From: a bacterium
GTDB lineage: Bacteria; Desulfobacterota; GWC2-55-46; DRQE01
Reading direction: 5' to 3'
Assembly (NCBI GenBank): GCA_027017505.1
Contig: JALUQR010000197.1
Location: forward strand, 1-20,420
Length of the DNA: 20,420 bases
Position 1 is the stretch's first letter. The number at the start of each line of letters is the position of its first letter. The notes beneath the pieces are model-generated. The model did not search any database. It was not told the origin of the DNA and saw only the letters and a list, made by a program, of their open reading frames with translations. The translations under genes were made by a program, and so were the position numbers. Of this stretch, positions 1-7,950 are shown piece after piece.

Positions 1-1
1 C

Positions 2-739
2 TGTGTGGATTGCAGAATCTACATGTTCAGGCTCGCAAAGCAGTACATGGAAGAGATAGGGGCAGACTTTATCATAACAGGTGAGGTGCTCGGCCAGAGG
101 CCCATGAGCCAGCGCAGGGACACCTTCAGGATAATAGAGCGTGAGAGCGGGCTTGAAGGCAGAATCCTGAGACCCCTGTGTGCAAAACACCTTGAGCCCA
201 CAATACCGGAAAAAGAGGGTATAGTGGACAGGTCAAAACTTCTCGATATGGTGGGCAGAACCAGAAAGCCCCAGATGCACCTTGCAGAAAGGTTCAACCT
301 GGATGATTATCCCTGCCCATCGGGCGGTTGTCTGCTAACAGATAAGATATTTGCAAAGAAAGTAAGAGACCTTTTCGAGCACAAAAGGGATATAACCATC
401 AAGGATCTACAGCTTCTGAAGGTGGGCAGACACTTTCGCTATAATGGTACAAAGCTCGTTATAAGCCGTAATCAGGCGGAAAACCAGAGGCTTAAGGGGT
501 TTGTACGCCCTGGTGATGTGGTTGTGGAGCCTGTTGGTTTCCCCGGGCCTGTGGGGCTTGTGTGCGATGGAGCAGAGAACGGCTCCATAGAGGTATGTGC
601 CCGCCTTATCCTGAGATATGCAAAAAAGAGGCAGAATGGCTCAACACTTAAGGTGGGCTCCACAGAGGGTGAGAGACTCATAGAGGTGGATGAGCCCGCA
701 ACAGAACAGATGGTAAGGGAGCTCAGGATATGCGAATAG
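2..739 (+). CDS. MnmA/ThiI-like PP-loop tRNA sulfurtransferase homologue (5' partial)
   Basis: The reading frame is open to the left edge, so the N-terminal ATP-binding PP-loop part lies outside the window; the GTG at position 5 is an internal codon, not a start. What remains matches the C-terminal part of a bacterial family often labelled tRNA thiouridylase-like. It begins with a CVDCRIYMF segment, followed by TGEVLGQRPMSQRRD and by a YPCPSGGCLLTD segment whose two cysteines are four residues apart. Paired cysteines of this type fit sulfur relay or metal binding. The last ~100 residues form a small basic domain that may bind RNA. The family is thought to act in thiolation, but the substrate is not established. 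The gene overlaps the start of larE by 10 bases, implying co-translation. Family assignment is fairly sure; exact function is not. Confidence 0.75.
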   Translation, partial: CVDCRIYMFRLAKQYMEEIGADFIITGEVLGQRPMSQRRDTFRIIERESGLEGRILRPLCAKHLEPTIPEKEGIVDRSKLLDMVGRTRKPQMHLAERFNLDDYPCPSGGCLLTDKIFAKKVRDLFEHKRDITIKDLQLLKVGRHFRYNGTKLVISRNQAENQRLKGFVRPGDVVVEPVGFPGPVGLVCDGAENGSIEVCARLILRYAKKRQNGSTLKVGSTEGERLIEVDEPATEQMVRELRICE

Positions 740-1584
740 AACCAGAAGGGGTTGAAAGGGATATCGCTTTAAAGAAGCTTGCAGGGCTTAAGGGACTGCT
801 TAAGGAGATGGGAAGTGTGCTTGTTTCGTTCTCTGCAGGGGTGGATTCCACATTTCTGTTGAAGGTTGCGGTGGATACCCTCGGAAGGGAAAATGTGGTA
901 GCCCTTACAGCCACATCACCCACATATCCTGAAAGGGAGCTCAGAGAGGCCAGGGAGCTGGCAGAGGAGATGGGGGTAAGACACATAGTGGTGGAGTCCA
1001 ACGAGCTCAACATACCAGGGTTCAGAAAGAACCCTGAAAACCGCTGTTTTTACTGCAAAACCGAGCTCTTTACCATCTGCAAGGACCATGCCAGAAGGCT
1101 TGGGCTTTCCCATGTGCTCGATGGGGCAAACCTTGATGACAGGGATGACCATCGTCCTGGCAGAACCGCTGCAAGGGAGCACGGCGTGAGAAGCCCGCTT
1201 GAAGAGGCAGGACTTACAAAAAGGGAGATAAGGTTTCTCAGCAGATTACTTGGACTTCGCACATGGAAGAAACCCAGCCTTGCCTGCCTTTCCTCAAGGT
1301 TTCCCTACGGGGTGGAGATAACGGAAGAGAGGCTTGAGAGGGTGAAACGCTGTGAGGAGTACCTACATGAGCTCGGCTTCTCTCAGGTAAGGGTGAGGTT
1401 TCACAACGAGATAGCCCGTATAGAGCTCGACCCACAGGAGATTGCCAATCTTCTGGATAACAATCTCCGTGAGAAGATAGCACAGAGGTTTACAGAACTT
1501 GGATTCACCTATGTAACCGTAGACCTCAGGGGCTACAGAACAGGCTCCATGAACGAGCCCCTGAAAGAGGCCCGAACAGCCTGA
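730..1584 (+). CDS. larE: LarE-type ATP-dependent sulfur transferase
   Basis: This 284-residue protein matches LarE, the PP-loop enzyme that adenylates and sulfurates the pyridinium dinucleotide precursor of the nickel-pincer cofactor of lactate racemase-type enzymes. Visible features are the PP-loop SFSAGVDS at residues 33-40 and the PSLACLSSRFPYG block around Cys186, which corresponds to the reactive cysteine of characterised LarE. An additional RCFYC pair sits at Cys106 and Cys109. The three cysteines suggest the cluster-bearing LarE type that uses an iron-sulfur centre to supply sulfur, rather than the single-cysteine type that sacrifices its own sulfur; this is inference from the cysteine pattern. 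The ATG overlaps the upstream sulfurtransferase-like gene by 10 bases. No larA, larB or larC is present in the window, so the target enzyme must be encoded elsewhere, or the protein serves another pathway. Confidence 0.85.
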   Translation: MRIEPEGVERDIALKKLAGLKGLLKEMGSVLVSFSAGVDSTFLLKVAVDTLGRENVVALTATSPTYPERELREARELAEEMGVRHIVVESNELNIPGFRKNPENRCFYCKTELFTICKDHARRLGLSHVLDGANLDDRDDHRPGRTAAREHGVRSPLEEAGLTKREIRFLSRLLGLRTWKKPSLACLSSRFPYGVEITEERLERVKRCEEYLHELGFSQVRVRFHNEIARIELDPQEIANLLDNNLREKIAQRFTELGFTYVTVDLRGYRTGSMNEPLKEARTA

Positions 1585-1602
1585 AACCCTGCCTTTAAGC
1601 GT

Positions 1603-2880
1603 ATGCCAGAGAATATACTCGATACCCTCAGGACAAACCTTCCGCCCCTTCTGTTCCGCATACTCGTGGATACAGGCAGAATTGCCAGCACCCTGGGGCT
1701 TAAGGCCTACGGGGTTGGAGGATTTGTAAGAGATGCACTTTCTGGTAGAAAGAACCTTGACCTGGATGTGGTAATCGAGGGTGAGTGCTATCCCGTGGTT
1801 GATGCACTCTCAAAGAGGTATCCATTCAAAAGGGTCATACGCCATGAGAGATTCCTCACCGCAGAACTCTACATAGATGGCCACCGCATGGACATTGCAA
1901 CCACAAGGAAGGAAGCATACCCTGCACCAAGCCTTCCAGAGGTAAGGCCTGCAACCCTCATGGAAGACCTCTTAAGAAGGGACTTTACCATAAACACCCT
2001 TGCAGTCTGCCTCGATCCCGAAAGGCTCGGCAGAGTGGTTGACCTCTGTGGAGGGCTTGAAGACCTCAGGGCAGGCCTTGTAAGGGTGCTTCACAGGGAT
2101 AGCTTCAGGGAAGACCCCGTAAGAATACCCAGGGCGGTGAGATTTGCAGTAAGGTTTGACTTCTCCATAGAGGAAGAAACACATAGACTCATGCTCAACG
2201 CAATAAGGGAGGGGGCTCCAGCAAGGGCATCGGGCAGAAGGATGCTCGATGAACTCATAAATATATTCAAAGAAGAAAAACGCCTGCAGATAATAGAAAG
2301 ACTCTTTAAAATAGGCTTCTTCCACACCCTTAACGAAGAGTTCAACGATAATACACACACCCTCTCCATACTCAGGCGCACAGAGACACTGCTTAAGTGG
2401 TACAGAAGCACCGAAAGGGAGAAGATAGAGGAATGGTTTGTCTACTTTCTCTCCCTTACAGATGGGCTTTCTCTACAGGCCCTGAGGGAGTTTTCACGCT
2501 GGCTCAATGTGGGTGGAAAAAGAAGGCTACTTTCCATGGAAAGAAGAGACAATGCCATAGACGCCCTTGAATCCATAGAGAAGGAGCCTTACGACAGGGT
2601 GAAAATATACGAGACATTTTCATCCTGTCCTTTAGAGCTTCTTGTGTACCTTTCCGCAAGGGGCTCTTCTGTGGCAGAATCTGCGATAAGGCTCTATATA
2701 GAGGAGCTTAAGGATGTAAGGCCACTTCTTACAGGAAGAGAGCTCAAACAGCTCGGACTTAAAGAGGGCCCCCGCATGGGTGAGATACTTAAGTGCATAT
2801 TCAGGGAGAAGCTTAAGGGAAGGCTACGAACAGTTGAGGAGGAACTCTCCTTTGCAAGGTCGCTTCTGGAGAAGGGATGA
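1603..2880 (+). CDS. cca: CCA-adding/poly(A) polymerase-family nucleotidyltransferase
   Basis: A 425-residue class II nucleotidyltransferase that would add some or all of the CCA terminus to tRNAs. The catalytic core shows GGFVRD at 39-44, the metal-binding pair Asp53 and Asp55 in NLDLDVV, RRDFTIN at 125-131 and the EDPVRIPRAVRF motif near 170-181. The protein stops after the helical RNA-binding part, and no HD phosphohydrolase domain is apparent. The core resembles the C-terminal half of the long DHH-CBS-CBS nucleotidyltransferases, which in several phyla are A-adding enzymes, but here the DHH and CBS parts are absent. Whether this enzyme adds C, A or both cannot be read from sequence alone. 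No good Shine-Dalgarno is seen before the ATG, which lies 18 bases after larE, so translation is probably coupled. Its stop codon overlaps the next start (ATGA). Confidence 0.88.
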   Translation: MPENILDTLRTNLPPLLFRILVDTGRIASTLGLKAYGVGGFVRDALSGRKNLDLDVVIEGECYPVVDALSKRYPFKRVIRHERFLTAELYIDGHRMDIATTRKEAYPAPSLPEVRPATLMEDLLRRDFTINTLAVCLDPERLGRVVDLCGGLEDLRAGLVRVLHRDSFREDPVRIPRAVRFAVRFDFSIEEETHRLMLNAIREGAPARASGRRMLDELINIFKEEKRLQIIERLFKIGFFHTLNEEFNDNTHTLSILRRTETLLKWYRSTEREKIEEWFVYFLSLTDGLSLQALREFSRWLNVGGKRRLLSMERRDNAIDALESIEKEPYDRVKIYETFSSCPLELLVYLSARGSSVAESAIRLYIEELKDVRPLLTGRELKQLGLKEGPRMGEILKCIFREKLKGRLRTVEEELSFARSLLEKG

Positions 2881-3776
2881 AAAGAGTTATCTCTGCAAGC
2901 AGAAGAACAGACATACCCGCGTATCATACCGAGTGGTTTCTGAGAAGGCTCAAAGAGGGGTTTGTGTATGTAAGACATCCCTTCAAACACACCCTTGAGA
3001 GGGTCTCCCTGAGGGCAGAAGACATACATGCGATAGTGTTCTGGTCTAAGAACTATTCTCCGCTTCTTTCAAGGCTTGAGGAGGTTGAAAGGGTAACAAA
3101 GGCCCTTTTCTTTCACCACACCATAACAGCCCTTCCACCTCTGTTTGAGCCACACAGCCCTCCAGAGGATGAGGCCACAGGGGATCTGCTCTATCTATCC
3201 CGCAGGTATTCTGCAGGGTGTGTGGTCTGGAGGTTTGACCCCATAGTGCTTACAGATGAGCTCACCCCTGAGTACTACATTGAGGGGTTCACCCGCCTGT
3301 GCGAACGCCTTGCCCGTGGGGTGAGGGACTGTTATGTAAGTTTTGTAAACCTCTACCCGAAGGTATCAGAAAGGCTTGAGACCATGGGGCTTAAGGTGCG
3401 TAATCCTTTGCCTGAAGAGAAGCTTCTTCTTGTGCGCACCCTTGCCACCACAGGAAGGCGTTACGGTATAAGGGTAAGTGTGTGCTGTGACCCCCATGTT
3501 GCAGGAACATCAGCAGGAAGGGCAAGGTGCGTGGATGGAGTAAAACTTAAGGGCCTTTTCGGTATAGAGCCATCTCTGAGGACTGTGCCCACGCGAAGGG
3601 GCTGTCGCTGTACAGAGAGTGTGGATGTGGGCAGTTATGATACATGCCCTGCAGGCTGTATCTACTGTTATGCAAATGCAGATGAGAGGCGGGTTGCAAT
3701 AAGGCTTAAAAGACACAGCACTTACTTCAACGCCCTGGGGTTCAATGTGGCAGGTCAGTCCTCGTCTGTGGGGTAA
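2877..3776 (+). CDS. DUF1848 protein with C-terminal radical-SAM-like cysteine motif
   Basis: This 299-residue protein matches the DUF1848 family. It starts with the family hallmark ISASRRTDIPAYHTEWF and carries AIVFWSKN near residue 50 and VVWRFDPIVLTDE in the middle. The C-terminus has CRC at Cys243/Cys245 and CPAGCIYCYAN, giving Cys257-x3-Cys261-x2-Cys264. That CxxxCxxC spacing is the [4Fe-4S] motif of radical SAM enzymes but sits at the C-terminus instead of the N-terminus, which is typical of this family. No function is established for DUF1848 as far as I know; a SAM-radical reaction is a reasonable guess. The start overlaps the preceding nucleotidyltransferase stop as ATGA, so the two are translationally coupled. 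The 3' end runs 22 bases into the convergent rarA gene. Confidence 0.85.
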   Translation: MKRVISASRRTDIPAYHTEWFLRRLKEGFVYVRHPFKHTLERVSLRAEDIHAIVFWSKNYSPLLSRLEEVERVTKALFFHHTITALPPLFEPHSPPEDEATGDLLYLSRRYSAGCVVWRFDPIVLTDELTPEYYIEGFTRLCERLARGVRDCYVSFVNLYPKVSERLETMGLKVRNPLPEEKLLLVRTLATTGRRYGIRVSVCCDPHVAGTSAGRARCVDGVKLKGLFGIEPSLRTVPTRRGCRCTESVDVGSYDTCPAGCIYCYANADERRVAIRLKRHSTYFNALGFNVAGQSSSVG

Positions 3777-4993
3777 TATCTTCTGTGTTTGAGTCTATCA
3801 GGAAGGTACTGTTGAGGGGGTTTTTTATCCTTATAGTCGTGGGGGTATTTGTAGCCCCTGCCGTAGCCCAGTTTTTTCATAAGCTCTGTGGGTGCACACC
3901 TTAAGTGAAGTGGCACGGGCAGGTGGCCGAATCTTTTCACATCCTCCTTTGCCAGAAGGTATGCCCTGTAGGATGCATTTGACTTTGGTGCCCTTGCAAG
4001 GTAGGTTGCACAGTGTGCAAGGGGTATCCAGCCCTCGGGCATGCCAACAAAGTCCACCGCTTCCTTTGTTGCTATGGCAAGGGGAAGTGCCTGGGGGTCT
4101 GCATTGCCCACATCCTCTGATGCGAATATGACCATCCTGCGGGCTATAAAAAGGGGATCTTCCCCTGCCTCAAGCATACGGCACAGCCAGTACACGGTTG
4201 CATCCACATCAGAACCACGCATGCTCTTTATAAAGGCTGATATGAGGTTGTAGTGCTCCTCGCCTGATTTATCGTACAGGAGGGTCTCCTTCTGAAGGGC
4301 CTCCTTTACAACCTCTGTGGTTATTCTTCCCCTGGCAATCATGGCAGATGCCTCAAGAAGGTTGAGTGCCTTTCTTGCATCCCCGTAGGAGTATTCACAC
4401 ATAAGTGTCAGGGCAGGTTCCTCCACCTCTATCTGCATGGAGCCAAGCCCTCGCTCTTTATCCCTGAGGGCACGAAGAAGTATCTCTCTTATCTCCTCCG
4501 CTGAGAGGGGCTCAAGAAGGAGCACCTTACAGCGTGAGAGAAGAGGCGAGGTAACCTCAAAGGAGGGGTTCTCTGTGGTTGCACCTATGAGGGTTATGAT
4601 ACCCTCTTCCACATGGGGCAGAAACGCATCCTGCTGGGTGCGGTTGAAACGGTGGATTTCGTCCACAAAGAGTATGGTCCTTCTGCCATACAGTGCGTTG
4701 GTCTTTGCACGCTCCACCACCTTTTTTATGTCCTGAATGCCAGAGATAACCGCAGAGAACTCCACAAAGTCTGCCTTCATCCTCTGTGCGATAAGGCGTG
4801 AAAGGGTGGTCTTGCCAGAACCTGGTGGACCCCAGAATATAAGCGAGGGCAGATTGCCCTGATGTATGAGCCTTTCAAGAAACCTTCCCTCTCCAAGCAG
4901 ATGCCTCTGCCCAACAAACTCTTCAAGTGAGGCAGGCCTCATCCTCACAGCAAGGGGCCTTGTGCGGGATGTATCCTGTGAGAAAAGCTCCAT
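3755..4993 (-). CDS. rarA: Replication-associated recombination protein A (AAA+ ATPase)
   Basis: RarA (MgsA) is a clamp-loader-like AAA+ ATPase that acts at stalled replication forks. With the chosen start the protein has 412 residues. It shows the family N-terminus PLAVRMRPASLEEFVGQRHL, Walker A GPPGSGKT at 55-62, Walker B ILFVDEIHRFN at 107-117, and the C-terminal MgsA region containing HLPVPLHLR and GYKYPHDY. The frame is open upstream to a TTG at 5029, but I prefer the ATG at 4993 because MELFSQD aligns with the usual RarA beginning; the Shine-Dalgarno is poor for either choice. The gene lies 48 bases after the NCS2 permease on the same strand and may share its transcript. Its 3' end overlaps the convergent DUF1848 gene by 22 bases. 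Confidence 0.95.
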   Translation of the reverse strand: MELFSQDTSRTRPLAVRMRPASLEEFVGQRHLLGEGRFLERLIHQGNLPSLIFWGPPGSGKTTLSRLIAQRMKADFVEFSAVISGIQDIKKVVERAKTNALYGRRTILFVDEIHRFNRTQQDAFLPHVEEGIITLIGATTENPSFEVTSPLLSRCKVLLLEPLSAEEIREILLRALRDKERGLGSMQIEVEEPALTLMCEYSYGDARKALNLLEASAMIARGRITTEVVKEALQKETLLYDKSGEEHYNLISAFIKSMRGSDVDATVYWLCRMLEAGEDPLFIARRMVIFASEDVGNADPQALPLAIATKEAVDFVGMPEGWIPLAHCATYLARAPKSNASYRAYLLAKEDVKRFGHLPVPLHLRCAPTELMKKLGYGRGYKYPHDYKDKKPPQQYLPDRLKHRRYYPTDED

Positions 4994-5041
4994 ACCATAT
5001 ATCTTACTACAGAAGGCCATCCCAGGCAAATAAGACGGGCA

Positions 5042-6370
5042 CTAAGCGGTAAAGAAAAGATACCTTATGACAAAGACCACCGATATGGCGTGCACAAGGG
5101 GTGAGCCCTCTTTTATTCTTCCTGTAAAGAGCTTAAGTGTGGTGTAGGCTATAAAGCCAAACCCGAGTCCATCTGTTATGGAGAATGTCACTGGCATGGT
5201 CAGAAGGGTTATGAATGCGGGGATACTCTCTGTGGGGTCATCCCAGTCTATAAGCCTTATGCCACGGAGCATGATACTTCCCACCACAACCAGTGCAGGT
5301 GCTATAACAGGATAGAGCACGGTCTCACCCATCCTGTAGCCACTTCCTATCATCTCCACAAGGGGTGAGAAGAAAAGGGAAAGCAGAAAAAGCCCTGCAA
5401 CAACCACAGCGGTAAGCCCGGTTCTTCCGCCCACGCCTATGCCAGAAGCACTCTCTATGTAGCTTGTAACAGTGGATGTGCCGAGCAGTGCTCCTGTAAC
5501 TGTGCCCACAGCATCTGCAAGCAGGGCCTGCCTTGCACGGGGAAGCCTTCCGTCTTTCATGAACCCTCCCTCCTCTGCAACACCTATGAGGGTGCCCACG
5601 GTGTCGAACAGGTCAAGAAAGAAGAATACGAATATAACAGTTAAAAGCCCCTGACCAAGGGCTCCCATTATATCAAGCTTGAACAGTGTGGGCATAACAG
5701 ATGGTGGAAGGCTTACAACACCCCTGTAGTCCACAACCCCCGTAAGAAGCCCCAGGATGGCACCTGCCACAATACCTGCCAGTATGGCACCCCTGAACCT
5801 TAAGGCCATAAGTATTGCTGTGACCATGAACCCCGTTATCGCCACAATCGTGGGTGTTGCAGACAGTGTGCCAAGCCCTATGTATGTGCCTGGCTTACTT
5901 ACCACAATGCCTGCCCATTCAAGCCCCACAAGGGCTATAAGCAGACCTATACCACAGGCAATCGCATGGCGAAGTGAAGGGGGTACCGCATCTATGATTC
6001 TCTCTCTGAGCCCCACAAAGGATAACACTATAAAGAGTGTGCCTGATATGAACACGGCCCCCAGGGCTATCTGCCAGGGTATGCCCATTGCAAGAACCAC
6101 TGTGTAGGCAAAGAAGAAGTTATGCCCCATGGCAGGTGCAAGGGCTATAGGGTAGTTTGCAAGAGTTGCCATGAGCAGGGTTGCAACAGCACTGCTCACA
6201 CATGTTGCAACCATAACAGAGCCAGCAGGTATACCCGCAGTGCCAAGCACAGCAGGCTGGACAAATATTATGTAGCTCATGGTGACAAAGGTGGTAGCCC
6301 CTGCAACGAACTCTCTTGAGGGGGTTGTGCCAGACTCTTTAAGCCTGAAAAGACGCTCAAGAAACTCCAT
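5042..6370 (-). CDS. NCS2-family purine (adenine/guanine/hypoxanthine) permease
   Basis: A 442-residue hydrophobic protein with about 12 to 14 predicted membrane segments, matching the AzgA branch of the nucleobase:cation symporter-2 family. Recognisable segments are the N-terminal FRLKESGTTPSREFVAGATT, then TFVTMSYIIFVQPAVL, and the APAMGHNFFFAY segment corresponding to the APGMGLNAxFAY transport motif of AzgA proteins. A FFFLDLFDTVGTLIGVAEE stretch corresponds to the conserved second motif. The Gly-to-Ala and Leu-to-His changes in the first motif are slight departures from the consensus. It probably imports purine bases with protons across the inner membrane; exact specificity is not readable. 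It is divergent from tldD and lies upstream of rarA. No clear Shine-Dalgarno precedes the ATG, and a possible promoter sits so close that the transcript could be nearly leaderless. Confidence 0.9.
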   Translation of the reverse strand: MEFLERLFRLKESGTTPSREFVAGATTFVTMSYIIFVQPAVLGTAGIPAGSVMVATCVSSAVATLLMATLANYPIALAPAMGHNFFFAYTVVLAMGIPWQIALGAVFISGTLFIVLSFVGLRERIIDAVPPSLRHAIACGIGLLIALVGLEWAGIVVSKPGTYIGLGTLSATPTIVAITGFMVTAILMALRFRGAILAGIVAGAILGLLTGVVDYRGVVSLPPSVMPTLFKLDIMGALGQGLLTVIFVFFFLDLFDTVGTLIGVAEEGGFMKDGRLPRARQALLADAVGTVTGALLGTSTVTSYIESASGIGVGGRTGLTAVVVAGLFLLSLFFSPLVEMIGSGYRMGETVLYPVIAPALVVVGSIMLRGIRLIDWDDPTESIPAFITLLTMPVTFSITDGLGFGFIAYTTLKLFTGRIKEGSPLVHAISVVFVIRYLFFTA

Positions 6371-6378
6371 AGCAGTGG

Positions 6379-6407
6379 ATATTAACAGACTGAAGGGAAG
6401 AATTCAA
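6379..6407 (-). promoter_or_regulatory. Possible sigma-70-type promoter for the NCS2 permease gene
   Basis: On the minus strand TTGAAT (6402-6407) and TAATAT (6379-6384) are separated by exactly 17 bases, each matching the consensus at four of six positions. Transcription would start only a few bases before the ATG at 6370, giving an almost leaderless mRNA. That agrees with the missing Shine-Dalgarno, but the match is modest. Confidence 0.35.
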
Positions 6408-6419
6408 ACCCTTAAGGGG

Positions 6420-6448
6420 TTGATAAAGGGCCTGTGCGTTGCTATACT
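6420..6448 (+). promoter_or_regulatory. Sigma-70-type promoter for tldD
   Basis: TTGATA at 6420-6425 and TATACT at 6443-6448 are separated by exactly 17 bases; each hexamer differs from consensus at one position. Transcription would begin near 6455, leaving a leader of about 35 bases with a Shine-Dalgarno before the GTG at 6491. A CCCTTAAGGG palindrome (6409-6418) abuts the -35 element. Confidence 0.7.
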
Positions 6449-6471
6449 CTTTCATCTGTAACATATACAGC

Positions 6472-6479
6472 GAAAGGAG
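6472..6479 (+). promoter_or_regulatory. Ribosome binding site that fixes the tldD start
   Basis: GAAAGGAG lies 11 bases before the GTG at 6491. The alternative upstream GTG at 6434 falls between the -35 and -10 elements and could not be in the mRNA, so this site decides the start. Confidence 0.65.
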
Positions 6480-6490
6480 CAGTCTTAAGG

Positions 6491-7888
6491 GTGAAGACAC
6501 TTAAGTTTGACCCATTCAGGATAATAAAACATGCGATGAAAAACGGTGGAGATTTCTGTGACCTCTATCTGGAGGACACAAAGACCACCTCTATATCCTG
6601 TGAGGAGGACAGAATAGAGCGGGTTACCACTGGCAGGGATGCAGGCTGTGGCATAAGGCTTATAGCCAGCCACAGGACATACTATGCCTACACAAACGAG
6701 CTCACAGAGAAGGCACTCCTTGAGGTTGCAGACCTCGTTGCACTTGCCCTCAGGGAAGGCCACACACAGGATATAGCCCTTACCAGAAAGGTTGAATCCA
6801 GCGGGTTTCCAGTAAAGAGAAGGCCAGAGGAGGAGCCCCTTGCAGAAAAGGTCTCACTTGTGTGGCGTGGGAATAATACCGCAAGAAAGGTGGACAGGCG
6901 GATAAGGCAGGTGAAGGTGAACTACCGTGATAGTGTTAAAAGAAGCCTTGTTGTGAACTCCCTGGGAGAGTGGGTGGAGGATGTCAACACCTATTCCCTC
7001 TATACGGTTCATGTGGTTGCCTCTGATGGAGATGTACTCCAGACAGGCTACGAGCCTGCTGGCGGGTGCATGGGGCTTGAGCTCTTTGAGGAGAACCCGC
7101 CCGAAGAGGTTGCAGAGATGGCTGCAAGAAGGGCTGTTATGATGCTTACCGCAAGGCCTGCACCTGGAGGAAGACTGCCGGTGGTGCTCTCAAGCTCTGC
7201 AGGAGGCACCATGATACACGAGGCAGTGGGCCATGGCCTTGAGGCAGACCTGGCACAGGAAGGACTCTCTGTATACACGGGAAAACTGGGCACACAGGTT
7301 GCATCGCCACTTGTAACGGTCATAGACGATGGCACCATACCCCATAAGCGTGGCTCCGCAAGGTTCGATGACGAGGGCACACCAACACAGAAAACCGTGC
7401 TCATAGAAAAAGGTGTGCTCAAAAGCTACATGTACGATAGACTCTCTGCAATGAAGGATGGTAGAAGCTCCACTGGCAACGGCAGAAGGGAATCCTACAG
7501 ACACAGACCCATACCACGCATGACCAACACCATGATAGCCCCTGGAGAGTCAGACCCGCAGGAGGTGGTGCGCTCTGTGGAAAAGGGGCTCTTCGTTAAA
7601 AAGATGGGCGGTGGACAGGTTAACACCGTAAACGGGGATTTTGTGTTTGAGGTCTCCGAGGGCTACCTCATAGAGAAGGGTAAGATCGGTGAGCCCGTAA
7701 GGGGTGCAACACTTACAGGTTCTGGCCCAAAGGTCATAAGGATAATAGATATGGTGGCAAATGACCTCGGCTTTGGCATAGGCACATGTGGTAAGGACGG
7801 CCAGGGTGTGCCCGTTTCAGACGCACAGCCCACACTCAGAATACCCGAGATAGTGGTGGGTGGTGCGGTAAAGACACAGGGGATTTGA
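6491..7888 (+). CDS. tldD: Metalloprotease TldD
   Basis: TldD is the catalytic subunit of the TldD/TldE (PmbA) cytosolic protease, which degrades unfolded peptides and matures some modified peptides. The zinc site is intact: HEAVGH with His243, Glu244 and His248 and, near the C-terminus, GTCGKDGQGVPV with the third ligand at Cys433. The GSARFDDEGTP segment typical of the family is also present. With the GTG start at 6491 the protein has 465 residues, close to the usual length. The frame extends to a GTG at 6434, but that codon lies inside the promoter. No TldE/PmbA gene lies beside it, so the partner must be elsewhere or missing. The gene is followed after 62 bases by cstA. Confidence 0.93.
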   Translation: MKTLKFDPFRIIKHAMKNGGDFCDLYLEDTKTTSISCEEDRIERVTTGRDAGCGIRLIASHRTYYAYTNELTEKALLEVADLVALALREGHTQDIALTRKVESSGFPVKRRPEEEPLAEKVSLVWRGNNTARKVDRRIRQVKVNYRDSVKRSLVVNSLGEWVEDVNTYSLYTVHVVASDGDVLQTGYEPAGGCMGLELFEENPPEEVAEMAARRAVMMLTARPAPGGRLPVVLSSSAGGTMIHEAVGHGLEADLAQEGLSVYTGKLGTQVASPLVTVIDDGTIPHKRGSARFDDEGTPTQKTVLIEKGVLKSYMYDRLSAMKDGRSSTGNGRRESYRHRPIPRMTNTMIAPGESDPQEVVRSVEKGLFVKKMGGGQVNTVNGDFVFEVSEGYLIEKGKIGEPVRGATLTGSGPKVIRIIDMVANDLGFGIGTCGKDGQGVPVSDAQPTLRIPEIVVGGAVKTQGI

Positions 7889-7914
7889 ATATTCCCCCCT
7901 GTTTGGGGTAAAAT
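7885..7914 (+). promoter_or_regulatory. Possible promoter for cstA
   Basis: TTGAAT (7885-7890) overlaps the tldD stop codon, and TAAAAT (7909-7914) follows after an 18-base spacer. A short C-rich/G-rich inverted repeat, CCCC-tgttt-GGGG-like, lies in the spacer. Only a moderate match; cstA may instead be read from the tldD promoter. Confidence 0.35.
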
Positions 7915-7950
7915 AATCATGTAAAACCCTTGCGGGGGTAGAAGGCAGGG

